64,000 bases of DNA from Arthrobacter sp. YN. Its GTDB lineage: Bacteria > Actinomycetota > Actinomycetes > Actinomycetales > Micrococcaceae. Numbering within the stretch: position 1 is the stretch's first letter; the number at the start of each line of letters is the position of its first letter. Positions 56,941 through 64,000 of this stretch are shown in pieces. Below the pieces are notes generated by a model. The model was given only the letters and a program-made list of their open reading frames with translations. It ran no database searches and was not told where the DNA came from. The position numbers and the translations under genes are program-made. The stretch lies in assembly GCF_002224285.1 (NCBI RefSeq), contig NZ_CP022436.1:4898001-4962000 (forward strand), read 5' to 3'.

Positions 56941-56988
56941 GTGTCCATAGTCCCCGCACGACACCGAGGCGTCAACCCCCGGGTGACA
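56916..56988. promoter_or_regulatory. Pair of GTCA-CCCCCGGG-TGAC operators around a promoter
   Basis: TGTCACCCCCGGGTTGAC (56916-56933) lies in the first codons of the HTH gene and GTCAACCCCCGGGTGACA (56971-56988) lies upstream. Each is itself nearly palindromic, and the two are close to inverse copies, 55 bases apart. The promoter and start codon sit between them, a layout for repression by looping or roadblock. The HTH protein itself is the first candidate ligand. Confidence 0.6.
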
Positions 56989-56991
56989 AAC

Positions 56992-57531
56992 TTAATGGCC
57001 TGCGGAGTCGGCAAGCTCAATCCAGTAGCGGCGGAAGGCCTTGCCCTCGCCGTCCAGGCGCACATCTTCCAGCACGCCACCGCTTCGCTCAATGGTCCTC
57101 GCAGATGCCGCATTGTTGTCATCGCAGGTCAGGAGCACCCGGTCAGGCCCTCCCCCTGCAGCCAGGCTGGAGCACATTTCCCGCAGGGCCCAGGTTGCCG
57201 CACCACGGCCGCGATCCGAAGGCCGGACGCCGTACCCAAGGTGTCCACCCGAGTTGAGAAGTGCCGGAGTCAGGTAGTGCCGGAAGGCGATGGCCCCCAC
57301 ATATCGGGATCCTTCTGTCATCCAGCGATAGGTACAGGGGACAATACCGTTCACTTCTTCGGCGTGTTCAGCAGCGAGCAACTTATTCACCCACGCGGCG
57401 AAACCTTCGGCTGTGCTGACGTCATCGCCGGCAAACAGCCCGGCGCCATCCTGATGGGCGCCATCCCATTCGCGGTGCGACTCAATAAATGACTCGTAGA
57501 AGGACACGTCAGGAGCGGTAAGAGTAAACAT
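56992..57531 (-). CDS. GNAT-family N-acetyltransferase
   Basis: 179 residues. The acetyl-CoA pyrophosphate loop is RPSDRGRGAATWALREMCSS, after strand GGHLGYGV. LTCDDNNAASARTIERSGGV is the following helix, as in RimJ/RimL-like and antibiotic N-acetyltransferases. The acceptor is unknown. The stop lies three bases past the outer operator of the HTH gene, so readthrough from this gene into the HTH gene is possible. Confidence 0.85.
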   Translation of the reverse strand: MFTLTAPDVSFYESFIESHREWDGAHQDGAGLFAGDDVSTAEGFAAWVNKLLAAEHAEEVNGIVPCTYRWMTEGSRYVGAIAFRHYLTPALLNSGGHLGYGVRPSDRGRGAATWALREMCSSLAAGGGPDRVLLTCDDNNAASARTIERSGGVLEDVRLDGEGKAFRRYWIELADSAGH

Positions 57532-57568
57532 GGTGACGACTCTAGGCCCCGCTGATCCGAACTTCTTG

Positions 57569-58459
57569 TCAAGCCAATTTACGGCCTTGGACCGCTGCGT
57601 GCGTTTTCTTCAGCGCAGAGACGGACGCATCGTAGGAACGTTGGGCGACTCCAACGAAGAGACAGTCAACCACCATCATCTGTGCGATGCGGCTACCCAT
57701 GGCCCCGGACCTGAAGGGCGTCTCACGCGCGGCGGTATTCAGCACAATGTCGGCGGTCCGCCCCAGTGCAGAATCGGCATGGTTGGTGACCGCGATGGTG
57801 GTTGCTCCTGCCGCCTTCGCCGCCAACAGGAAGTCGACCGTATCCACGGTGGTGCCCGAGTGGGAGACGGCGACAGCAACGCCGTCGCCCTCCAGGAGCG
57901 CCGCAGATGCCAGCGCTGCATGCGGGTCCGACCAACTGAAGGACGTCAGGCCAATCCTGTGCAGCTTCTGCTGCAGGTCCTCGCCCACCAGGCCGCCCGC
58001 CCCAACGCCGAAGATGTCGGTCTTCCGCGAGGTGGAGATGGCCTCCACCGCCTGGGCGAGCTTGTCGACGTCGAGCACTTGGGCCGTGTCGGCTATGGAC
58101 ATGGTCTCGTTGAAGGCAATTTTGGAAACGATGTCACGCAGCGAATCGGACGTGTTGATGTCCTCATAGACCCCCGCCGGCACGTTGTTGACGAGGCTCT
58201 CGCGTGCGGTCTCCCGGGCGAGGTCCAGACGCAGATCCGAGTACCCGCTGTAGCCCACCTTCTTGTAGAAACGGACTACCGACGTGGTGGACGTTCCGCC
58301 CTGCTCGGCGAGATCCCCGATGGACATCATGGCCGCGCGGGAAGGATCCGCCAGGACAAGCTCGGCAATGGCGCGCTCGGAGGGGCGCAGCGACGGCAGC
58401 GCGGAACGGATCCGCACCAAAACGGTCCGTGACAACTGCCCGTTCAGTGCCTCTTCCAT
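57569..58459 (-). CDS. MurR/RpiR-family regulator of cell-wall sugar use
   Basis: 296 residues. The N-terminal RpiR HTH (SMIGDLAEQGGTSTTSVVRF-type, MMSIGDLAEQGGTSTTSVVR, then FYKKVGYSGYSDL) is followed by a SIS sugar-phosphate-binding domain at 125-270 (DIFGVGAGGLVGEDL; VAVSHSGTTVDTVDFLLAAK). Divergence from namZ-nagZ suggests that it senses MurNAc-6-P or a related phosphosugar and controls peptidoglycan recycling. The second ATG (AAGGAATCACC before it) was chosen over a longer frame. Confidence 0.87.
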   Translation of the reverse strand: MEEALNGQLSRTVLVRIRSALPSLRPSERAIAELVLADPSRAAMMSIGDLAEQGGTSTTSVVRFYKKVGYSGYSDLRLDLARETARESLVNNVPAGVYEDINTSDSLRDIVSKIAFNETMSIADTAQVLDVDKLAQAVEAISTSRKTDIFGVGAGGLVGEDLQQKLHRIGLTSFSWSDPHAALASAALLEGDGVAVAVSHSGTTVDTVDFLLAAKAAGATTIAVTNHADSALGRTADIVLNTAARETPFRSGAMGSRIAQMMVVDCLFVGVAQRSYDASVSALKKTHAAVQGRKLA

Positions 58460-58509
58460 GGTGATTCCTTCCAGCCGATCCAGCCAATCCACAGTAGCGG
58501 CCGGCTCAT

Positions 58510-58553
58510 GTAAATAATTTACCTAACCGTGGTGCCAGTGGTAAATGATTGAC
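58510..58553. promoter_or_regulatory. Two GTAAAT-N-ATTTAC operators
   Basis: GTAAATAATTTAC (58510-58522) is a 13-base palindrome and GTAAATGATTGAC (58541-58553) a close copy. Their centres are 31 bases apart, about three helical turns. They lie between the divergent MurR/RpiR gene and namZ, and the form matches RpiR-family half-sites. Confidence 0.65.
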
Positions 58554-58633
58554 GCAGATCCTCCCAGCGAATACGGTCGATGTAAGCGACATCACACAAG
58601 TTGTCATGCCCTGCTCATCCGGAAAGGCTCCCC

Positions 58634-59929
58634 ATGACACTCAACCGCCGAAAACTCATCCACGCGTCGGGACTGGCCGCAGCGGCCGTCGTCGTCGCGC
58701 CCTTTGCCCCGAGTGCCAGTGCCGCCACCGGTCTGGCCACCCGCCCCGGAAAGCCGGGAACCGTAGTCACCGGCGCCGACGTTGCCGCCGCCGACAACTG
58801 GAGCATTTTCGCCGGCCGCCGGGTGGGAGTCATCACCAACCCCACCGGGGTCCTGGCGAACTTCCACTCGATCGTTGACGACATGGCGGAAAAAGGCGTC
58901 GACGTGAGGGCAGTCTTCGGTCCCGAGCACGGTTTCCGGGGCACTGCCCAGGACGGCGCCAGTGAAGGGACCTCCGTGGATCCCCGCACGGGCATCACGG
59001 TCTACGACTCCTACGGCGCCGACGTGGACCACTACGTGGGCTTCTACGAAAAGTCCGGCGTGGACACCATCTGCTTCGACATCCAGGACGTGGGAGCGCG
59101 GTTCTACACCTACATCTGGACCATGTGGGGTGCCATGCAGGCCGCCTCCCGGACGGGTGCCAGGTTTGTCGTCCTGGACCGTCCCAACCCGATCGGCGGA
59201 CAGGCAAGGGGGCCGGTCCTGCAGCGCGGATTCGAGTCCGGAGTAGGAAAACTGGGCATCGCACTCCAGCACGGCATGACAGTGGGTGAGCTCGCCAAGT
59301 ACTTCAACGCGGTGCATTTGCCGGCCGCGGGCCTCACTCCCCTTGAAAACCTCCAAGTGGTGGAAGTGCAGGGGTGGCGCCGCGAGATGACCGGCCCGGA
59401 CAACCGGGCGTCCTGGATCCTGCCGAGTCCCAACATGCCCACCCCGGAGACGGCCCTCTTATACCCGGGCACCGCCCTTTTCGAGGCCACCAATATGTCC
59501 GAAGGCCGCGGAACCACCCGGCCCTTCGAACTGATCGGCGCTCCCTACGTGGACTACCGCTGGGCCGAGGCGCTCAACAGCAAGGGCCTCGCCGGTGTCA
59601 CCTTCCGCGAGGCCTACTTCCAGCCCACCCTCTCCAAGAACCAGGGCGTCATCTGCGGAGGAGTCCAGGTGCACATCACCGATCCGGCCCGCGTTGAGGC
59701 CCTGGAAATCGGCACCCACATGCTGGTGGAAGCCAAACGGTTGTACCCGGGCTTCGCGTGGCGCGGCGACGCCGGACGCTGGATGGGGTTGTTGAGTGGG
59801 TCCGCCCGCTTTGCCGAACAGCTCGACGCCGGTGCTGACGCCCGCACCATCACGGACAGCTGGCAGGCGGAATTGGGCCAGTTCGTCCGCGATACCCGCC
59901 AATACCTCCTCTACAACGGACCGCGCTAG
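58634..59929 (+). CDS. namZ: Exo-beta-N-acetylmuramidase NamZ (GH171, DUF1343)
   Basis: 431 residues. A Tat-type signal NRRKLIHASGLAAAAVVVAP with cleavage near ASA is followed by the DUF1343 fold: GRRVGVITNPTGVLANFHSI, VFGPEHGFRGTAQDG, CFDIQDVGARFYTYIWTMWG and VLDRPNPIGG are hallmarks. The Bacillus subtilis member (YbbC) is NamZ, which releases MurNAc from the non-reducing end of glycan strands. Here it is exported. NagZ follows by 40 bases and a MurR-type gene is divergent, as in Bacillus. Catalytic residues were not assigned. Confidence 0.88.
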   Translation: MTLNRRKLIHASGLAAAAVVVAPFAPSASAATGLATRPGKPGTVVTGADVAAADNWSIFAGRRVGVITNPTGVLANFHSIVDDMAEKGVDVRAVFGPEHGFRGTAQDGASEGTSVDPRTGITVYDSYGADVDHYVGFYEKSGVDTICFDIQDVGARFYTYIWTMWGAMQAASRTGARFVVLDRPNPIGGQARGPVLQRGFESGVGKLGIALQHGMTVGELAKYFNAVHLPAAGLTPLENLQVVEVQGWRREMTGPDNRASWILPSPNMPTPETALLYPGTALFEATNMSEGRGTTRPFELIGAPYVDYRWAEALNSKGLAGVTFREAYFQPTLSKNQGVICGGVQVHITDPARVEALEIGTHMLVEAKRLYPGFAWRGDAGRWMGLLSGSARFAEQLDAGADARTITDSWQAELGQFVRDTRQYLLYNGPR

Positions 59930-59969
59930 GCCAGCCGGAAATACTGTGACGATTGGGATGGGAATTCAC

Positions 59970-62009
59970 ATGCTCAGAAAAGGAAGTACTTTGATGACGG
60001 CCGCCGCTACGGCGCTGCTCATGACGGGCGCGGGGGTGGTGGCGGCCGGGGTCGCTGCAGCCGCCCCGCCCACCACGGCACGCACGACGACGGTCACCGC
60101 CTCACCGGACATCGAGGCAATGATCTCCGGCATGTCGCTGGACGAAAAGATCGGCCAGATGACCTGGACCCACGTCTACGGATCCTCGGCCGATGACACG
60201 TCCATGGCGGCAAGCAACCAAGCACGTTACGGGGTCAATACTCCGGCGGAAGTCGTGGCCAAGTACAACCTTGGCGGCGTCCTCTACTTCGCGTGGTCCG
60301 GGAACACCAACAACCCCCGGCAGGTTGCCGGACTGTCCAACGGCCTGCAGCAAGCTGCCGTGGGCCAGGACGGTACCGGCATTCCGCTGGCGGTCACCAT
60401 CGACCAGGAAGGCGGCCTGGTTGCCCGCATCGGACCGCCGGCCACCGTCCTCCCGGGCAATATGGCGTTGGGAGCCACGGCAGACGCGGAACTTGCGAGG
60501 GCACAGGGCGAAATCCTGGGCTCTGAGATGCGCGCCATGGGCATCAACGTGGACTTCGCACCCGTGCTGGACCTCAACTCCAACCCGGACAACCCCGTGA
60601 TCGGCATCCGCTCCATGGGCGAAGATCCCGCATTGGTCAGCGCGCTCGGTGTGGCGCAAATCGACGGCATCCAGGAACACAACGTCGGCGCGGCAGCCAA
60701 ACACTTCCCCGGCCACGGCGATACCTCGGTGGATTCCCACTACGGACTACCCACCGTCACCTACGACCGCGAGACCCTGAACCAGCACCTGAAACCCTTC
60801 AAAGCCGCCATTGACGGTGGCGTGGACATGGTCATGACAGCGCACATCATTGTGGAGGCCATTGACGCGGAGATGCCCGGCACCCTGTCCCACAAGGTCC
60901 TCACAGGATTGCTTCGCGATGAGCTGGGCTTCAAGGGCCTGGTCACCACCGATGCCTTGGATATGGCCGCGATGGCCGCCGAATGGCCCCAGGAAGAGAT
61001 AGCGGTCAAGGCCATCCAGGCCGGCTCTGACATCCTGCTCAACTCCCCCGATGTGGACGCCTCGTTCGCAGGGGTCCGTGCCGCCGTCGAGTCCGGTGAG
61101 CTCACCGAGAGCCGCCTTGATGAGTCTGTCCGGCGGATCCTCGAGTGGAAGGTCAAGCGGGGTGTCTTCGAGCAACCGATGGCAGACCCCAGCGCCGTGG
61201 ACACCCTTGTTGGAAGCGCAGAGAACCTGGCCACGGCCAAGCTGATCTCGGACCGGGCAGTGACCCTGCTCCGCAATGAGGACAAGGTCCTGCCCCTCGC
61301 ATCCGGCAGCTCGGTACTCATGGTGGGGGCCGGTTCAGCCTGGCCGGAGCTCGCGGGACCGATGCTCAAGGAGCAGGGATTTACGGTCACTGAAGACTAC
61401 GAGGATGGGGCATCCCCCTCCGCGGCGTATCGCGCGCGTGCGGTAGCCGCAGCCAGCACCGTGGATGCCGTGGTCTTCGCTTCGTACAACGCAACCGGCA
61501 ACGCTGCGCAGCAGCAGATGGTTGCGGAACTGGCAGCCACTGGTACGCCCGTCATCGTTGTGGCCACACGCAATCCTTACGACATCAGCGTCTTGCCCGG
61601 CGCCGACGCCGTACTCAACAGTTACGGGGTCAAGGACGTCAATTTCCACGGCGCCGTCCGTGCCATTTCAGGGGCGGTGAACCCCGGCGGCAAGCTTCCG
61701 GTCAACATACCGGAAGCAGACGGCGACGGCGTCCTGTTGCCTTTGGGCTTCGGCCTCCACTACGACACCGCGACGCCGGCAGCGGTCACCTTCACGGACA
61801 AGCCGGGCCGCGGGCAGGACTCGTACACGGTTCCGGCAGTGGACGGCGTGGTCTACCTGGTTGACGGCAAGGAAATCGCGGCCGGGACGTACAAGAAGCC
61901 TGAGGGCACTGTGACGGTCACTGCAGTCCGCGGCAAGGGGTACGTCTTTACCGACGGTGCCATTACTGAATGGAGCCACACGTTCACCACGGGGCTGCCC
62001 AAGTCTTAA
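59970..62009 (+). CDS. nagZ: Secreted GH3 beta-N-acetylglucosaminidase (NagZ-like)
   Basis: 679 residues. A signal peptide (MLRKGSTLMTAAATALLMTG to AAAA) leads to a GH3 domain with TIDQEGGLVARIGPPATVLP. The His-Asp catalytic loop KHFPGHGDTSVDSH lies near residue 245 and marks the N-acetylhexosaminidase branch of GH3. The nucleophile Asp is in VTTDALDMAAM. A C-terminal alpha/beta sandwich and a beta-domain of about 80 residues follow. It should remove GlcNAc alternately with NamZ removing MurNAc, digesting wall glycans outside the cell. Confidence 0.87.
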   Translation: MLRKGSTLMTAAATALLMTGAGVVAAGVAAAAPPTTARTTTVTASPDIEAMISGMSLDEKIGQMTWTHVYGSSADDTSMAASNQARYGVNTPAEVVAKYNLGGVLYFAWSGNTNNPRQVAGLSNGLQQAAVGQDGTGIPLAVTIDQEGGLVARIGPPATVLPGNMALGATADAELARAQGEILGSEMRAMGINVDFAPVLDLNSNPDNPVIGIRSMGEDPALVSALGVAQIDGIQEHNVGAAAKHFPGHGDTSVDSHYGLPTVTYDRETLNQHLKPFKAAIDGGVDMVMTAHIIVEAIDAEMPGTLSHKVLTGLLRDELGFKGLVTTDALDMAAMAAEWPQEEIAVKAIQAGSDILLNSPDVDASFAGVRAAVESGELTESRLDESVRRILEWKVKRGVFEQPMADPSAVDTLVGSAENLATAKLISDRAVTLLRNEDKVLPLASGSSVLMVGAGSAWPELAGPMLKEQGFTVTEDYEDGASPSAAYRARAVAAASTVDAVVFASYNATGNAAQQQMVAELAATGTPVIVVATRNPYDISVLPGADAVLNSYGVKDVNFHGAVRAISGAVNPGGKLPVNIPEADGDGVLLPLGFGLHYDTATPAAVTFTDKPGRGQDSYTVPAVDGVVYLVDGKEIAAGTYKKPEGTVTVTAVRGKGYVFTDGAITEWSHTFTTGLPKS

Positions 62010-62034
62010 GGCCCAGGTTGAATGCCTAAAAGGC

Positions 62035-63045
62035 TCAGACCACGGACGAGTTCATCAGTGCCACCGTGATGAGCAGGGCAACCCCGAACATCGGCAGGCA
62101 AAGGACCATGTTGGTCAGGCGGTTGTCCCTCATCACGGCCACGAACTCGCGAAGGAAGGCGCTGGGCACGAAGTACCTCGCGGTCGGAGCACCCACTACC
62201 TCCGCGTTGATCTTCTGGCGTCGGGACAGGAGGGCAGCGCGGAGTACATGGTAGTTGTTGGTGCACACCAGCAAGGGCCCTTGGATTCCCTTTTCAGCAA
62301 GCAAGGCCACGGAATAGGCCAGGTTCTCGCGGGTGGTGGTGGCCTGGTTTTCTTCCAGCACGTCGCCGGAAGCAGCGCCCTTTGCCACCAGATACTCCTT
62401 CATTGCCGTGGACTCGGGCCGGGGTTCATCCGGGCCTTGACCCCCGGAAGGCACCAGGACCGGCCTGACCGGTGCGCCGCCGTCGTAAATTTCCAAAGCT
62501 TTGTTCAGGCGCGCGGCGAGCAACGGCGGGACTTTGCCGTCGATCAAACCGGAACCCAGGACAATGACGGCCGCCGGATTCGCGCTGAAGCGCATCCTTG
62601 AATACACCAGGGCATACCCGAGGAACACCACAAAGGCGCAGCCCAGGTAAGCGCAGAGGAAGAAGGCCAACGCGGCGAGGCCTGCCAGGACGGGCTGCCC
62701 GCTCAGGACGAAGAGGAACGCGACCACCGGAGCGAGGAACACCGCCAGCCCCACCGCAATGGGGAGAAAGCTGCTGATGCCGGGGCCTTCCCTGCGGACC
62801 ATCGTGATCCCGTTGGCGATCAGGAAGCCCGCGAACACAAAAATGCTCACCACCGGAACCACCACTACCACCAGGTTCAGCCATTCGAACCACGGGTTCA
62901 GGTCGATCAGGAAGTCCAGGATGGCCTGCAACAGGAGCCATACCGCCACCAGGAGCAGCACCCCGTTGCGGAGCCTGCGCCGATCGGACTGGTAGGAGGC
63001 AAGGAAGAGCCCCGCGAAGAGAAGTCCAAGGACCAGGTTCAGCAT
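62035..63045 (-). CDS. YdcF/DUF218 membrane protein
   Basis: 336 residues. Four or five N-terminal helices (LNLVLGLLFAGLFLASYQSD; WLNLVVVVVPVVSIFVFAGF; FLPIAVGLAVFLAPVVAFLF) are followed by a DUF218 domain at 175-310 (AVIVLGSGLIDGKVPPLLAA; ESTAMKEYLVAKGAASGDV; NYHVLRAALLSRRQ). A C-terminal helix (MFGVALLITVALMNSSVV) closes it. The family includes E. coli YdcF and the SanA/ElyC group, linked to envelope carrier-lipid or wall metabolism. It is convergent with nagZ, 25 bases apart. Confidence 0.85.
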   Translation of the reverse strand: MLNLVLGLLFAGLFLASYQSDRRRLRNGVLLLVAVWLLLQAILDFLIDLNPWFEWLNLVVVVVPVVSIFVFAGFLIANGITMVRREGPGISSFLPIAVGLAVFLAPVVAFLFVLSGQPVLAGLAALAFFLCAYLGCAFVVFLGYALVYSRMRFSANPAAVIVLGSGLIDGKVPPLLAARLNKALEIYDGGAPVRPVLVPSGGQGPDEPRPESTAMKEYLVAKGAASGDVLEENQATTTRENLAYSVALLAEKGIQGPLLVCTNNYHVLRAALLSRRQKINAEVVGAPTARYFVPSAFLREFVAVMRDNRLTNMVLCLPMFGVALLITVALMNSSVV

Positions 63046-63090
63046 GGTCCAAGCCTATGCGTTGGGGGCTGGTGCCTCGCGGTGCCCGGC

Positions 63091-63171
63091 TCAGGCCGAT
63101 TCGCGGATGACCAGCTTTGTGGGGGACGAGATCATCATCGAAACGTCCGGATGCGGGCCCCGCGATGTGGC
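63091..63171 (-). pseudogene. C-terminal remnant of a LacI-family regulator
   Basis: On the minus strand, codons ending at the TGA 63091-63093 read RGPHPDVSMMISSPTKLVIR and ESA. The SPTKLVIRESA ending is the typical last strand of actinobacterial LacI regulators (PTxLVxRxS). Sequence upstream of about 63171 no longer resembles LacI and has no HTH. The gene has lost more than 90 percent of its length. Confidence 0.65.
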
Positions 63172-63534
63172 GAAAAAAGTGTTGGAGCATTTTTCGTAGT
63201 GGAGATGCTCCGATCCCGCTGCCGTCCCACATCCTTAGGAATGGAACACCACGCCAGCTCGTGCGGCGGCGTCCGCTGTTACTGTCGCATCCCGTAGAGC
63301 TGGAAGGGGCGTGCTGCTTCTAGAACCGGGAGACCCAAAGTGGATACTGCAAGCCATCCCATTTCAAAAGACGCCACCACTGACTACAGAAGTCGTCTGC
63401 ACTGCGATTGCGTACCGTAAGCGGACCATCAATCGCTCATATGCGCTTGACTTTACAACTGCGTGAAAAACGTCAAGGGTGTGAGTTCCGGCAGCGCGGG
63501 AATCAACCCGCCCCGGCACATGGGGGAAAGTTTT
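63172..63534. other. AT-richer non-coding interval
   Basis: About 360 bases between the LacI remnant and the last gene. Stops are frequent in all frames. CTTGAC and GTCAAG (near 63447-63475) form a weak inverted repeat that may overlap the promoter of the last gene. Base composition shifts towards A/T compared with the rest of the window. Confidence 0.5.
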
Positions 63535-64000
63535 TTGAAAAAATCGATGTTGAGCTTTGCACGCCCGGCCGGCGTTGCTATCGCAATTTCTCTGATCCTC
63601 AGCGCGGGTAGCCTACCAGCGCAGGCGTCCCCTGAGGAAGCAAACCAAGCGACTAACGACTCGGCTGTTTCGATCGTGAATGAAGCGTTAAAGGCCGATG
63701 ACGGCCTGGTTCCAAAGGACTCCATTACCGGAAGCGCTCCGGCGATCGCAGGAGCACTACCGGCCCCGGAAGGAACAGGTGCCACAGGCAAACAGGTTGA
63801 TGTGGCAATCAAGGCGCAGGATGAAGATGATTCCGTGTCGAAAATCGGTGATGATTCATCAAGCCTGATGACCGTTCTACGGCACGGTGATAAGGCCTTC
63901 TTCGACTTGGAAATCCCGGATGGCTACACGCCGCCCCTGCAGACCGACGGCTCAGTACTCCTCAAAGACAGCGAGTCAAGCCTTCTGTACCCGTTCATCA
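63535..64000 (+). CDS. Secreted protein of unknown function, partial
   Basis: At least 155 residues, cut by the window end. A TTG start has GGGGGAAAG six bases upstream; an ATG four codons on is the alternative. The signal peptide KKSMLSFARPAGVAIAISLI ends near AQA. The mature part is acidic and Ser/Asp-rich (KAQDEDDSVSKIGDDSSSLM), then TVLRHGDKAFFDLEIPDGYT, which may begin a beta-domain. I recognise no named family. Codon use is less GC-biased than elsewhere in the window. Confidence 0.75.
   Translation, partial: MKKSMLSFARPAGVAIAISLILSAGSLPAQASPEEANQATNDSAVSIVNEALKADDGLVPKDSITGSAPAIAGALPAPEGTGATGKQVDVAIKAQDEDDSVSKIGDDSSSLMTVLRHGDKAFFDLEIPDGYTPPLQTDGSVLLKDSESSLLYPFI

Noticed and set aside
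62426-63232. Alternative minus-strand frame overlapping ydcF
   Set aside because: It lies out of frame with the clear DUF218 protein and crosses the LacI remnant; the translation is Arg/Gly-rich noise.

Overview
This GC-rich window looks like a chromosomal segment of a soil actinobacterium of the Micrococcaceae (Arthrobacter, Paenarthrobacter or Pseudarthrobacter type). The basis is codon use, a three-gene pnt transhydrogenase, a PaaX- and IclR-regulated aromatic-acid gene set, a dehydroshikimate dehydratase with a hydroxyphenylpyruvate-dioxygenase-like tail (as in Corynebacterium QsuB) and GAF-ANTAR, LssY_C and NamZ-type genes. The genus is inferred from gene content. I see no rRNA, tRNA, prophage, insertion sequence or CRISPR array.

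Layout. 1-2515: a pnt operon, with pntB cut by the window edge. 2700-8627: housekeeping and stress genes (FMN reductase, HAD phosphatase, NADP-binding reductase, VOC protein, small membrane proteins) and a PaaX-family regulator. 8729-17474: a seven-gene minus-strand operon for an aromatic acid processed as its CoA thioester: aryl-CoA ligase, fused flavin monooxygenase/old-yellow-enzyme reductase, two thioesterases, a single-domain cupin, an FAH-fold hydrolase and an aromatic-acid transporter. A divergent RidA-like gene faces it. Salicylyl-CoA or anthraniloyl-CoA are the two best substrate guesses. 17915-30907: a nearly continuous quinate/shikimate to protocatechuate to beta-ketoadipate set (aroE/qsuD, qsuB, pcaHG, pcaB, pcaD, pcaC, pcaF, pcaIJ, pcaR) plus a second IclR regulator and an MHS transporter. 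It carries two copies, in opposite orientation, of a 64-bp palindromic repeat.

31043-41282 is accessory in character: a secreted metalloprotease with about ten VCBS/FG-GAP repeats, a MoaD-like carrier beside a BNR-propeller protein, a diguanylate cyclase, a PEP-mutase-like lyase, a LysR regulator and a luciferase-like oxidoreductase. A short relic of metH lies at 37309-37401. 41476-45023 holds what I consider the least described system: a membrane-anchored CHAT (caspase-like) protease whose end overlaps a CU044_2847/trypco1-type gene, followed by a UspA-like gene. 45024-46380 is repeat-rich and surrounds a polyprenol-phosphate-mannose-synthase-like glycosyltransferase.

46381-57531 holds an LssY_C membrane protein, an epimerase, a GAF-ANTAR regulator, a TetR regulator behind an array of CTACA-type palindromes, a trehalose-synthase-like GH13 enzyme, an ECF sigma factor with a membrane partner, polyphosphate kinase 2 and a small HTH protein whose promoter sits between two copies of one operator-like palindrome. 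57569-62009 is a cell-wall sugar recycling locus: a MurR/RpiR regulator divergent from namZ and nagZ, with two GTAAAT-type operators between. The end holds a YdcF protein, the last codons of a lost LacI-family regulator, an AT-richer non-coding stretch and the start of a secreted protein that runs off the window.
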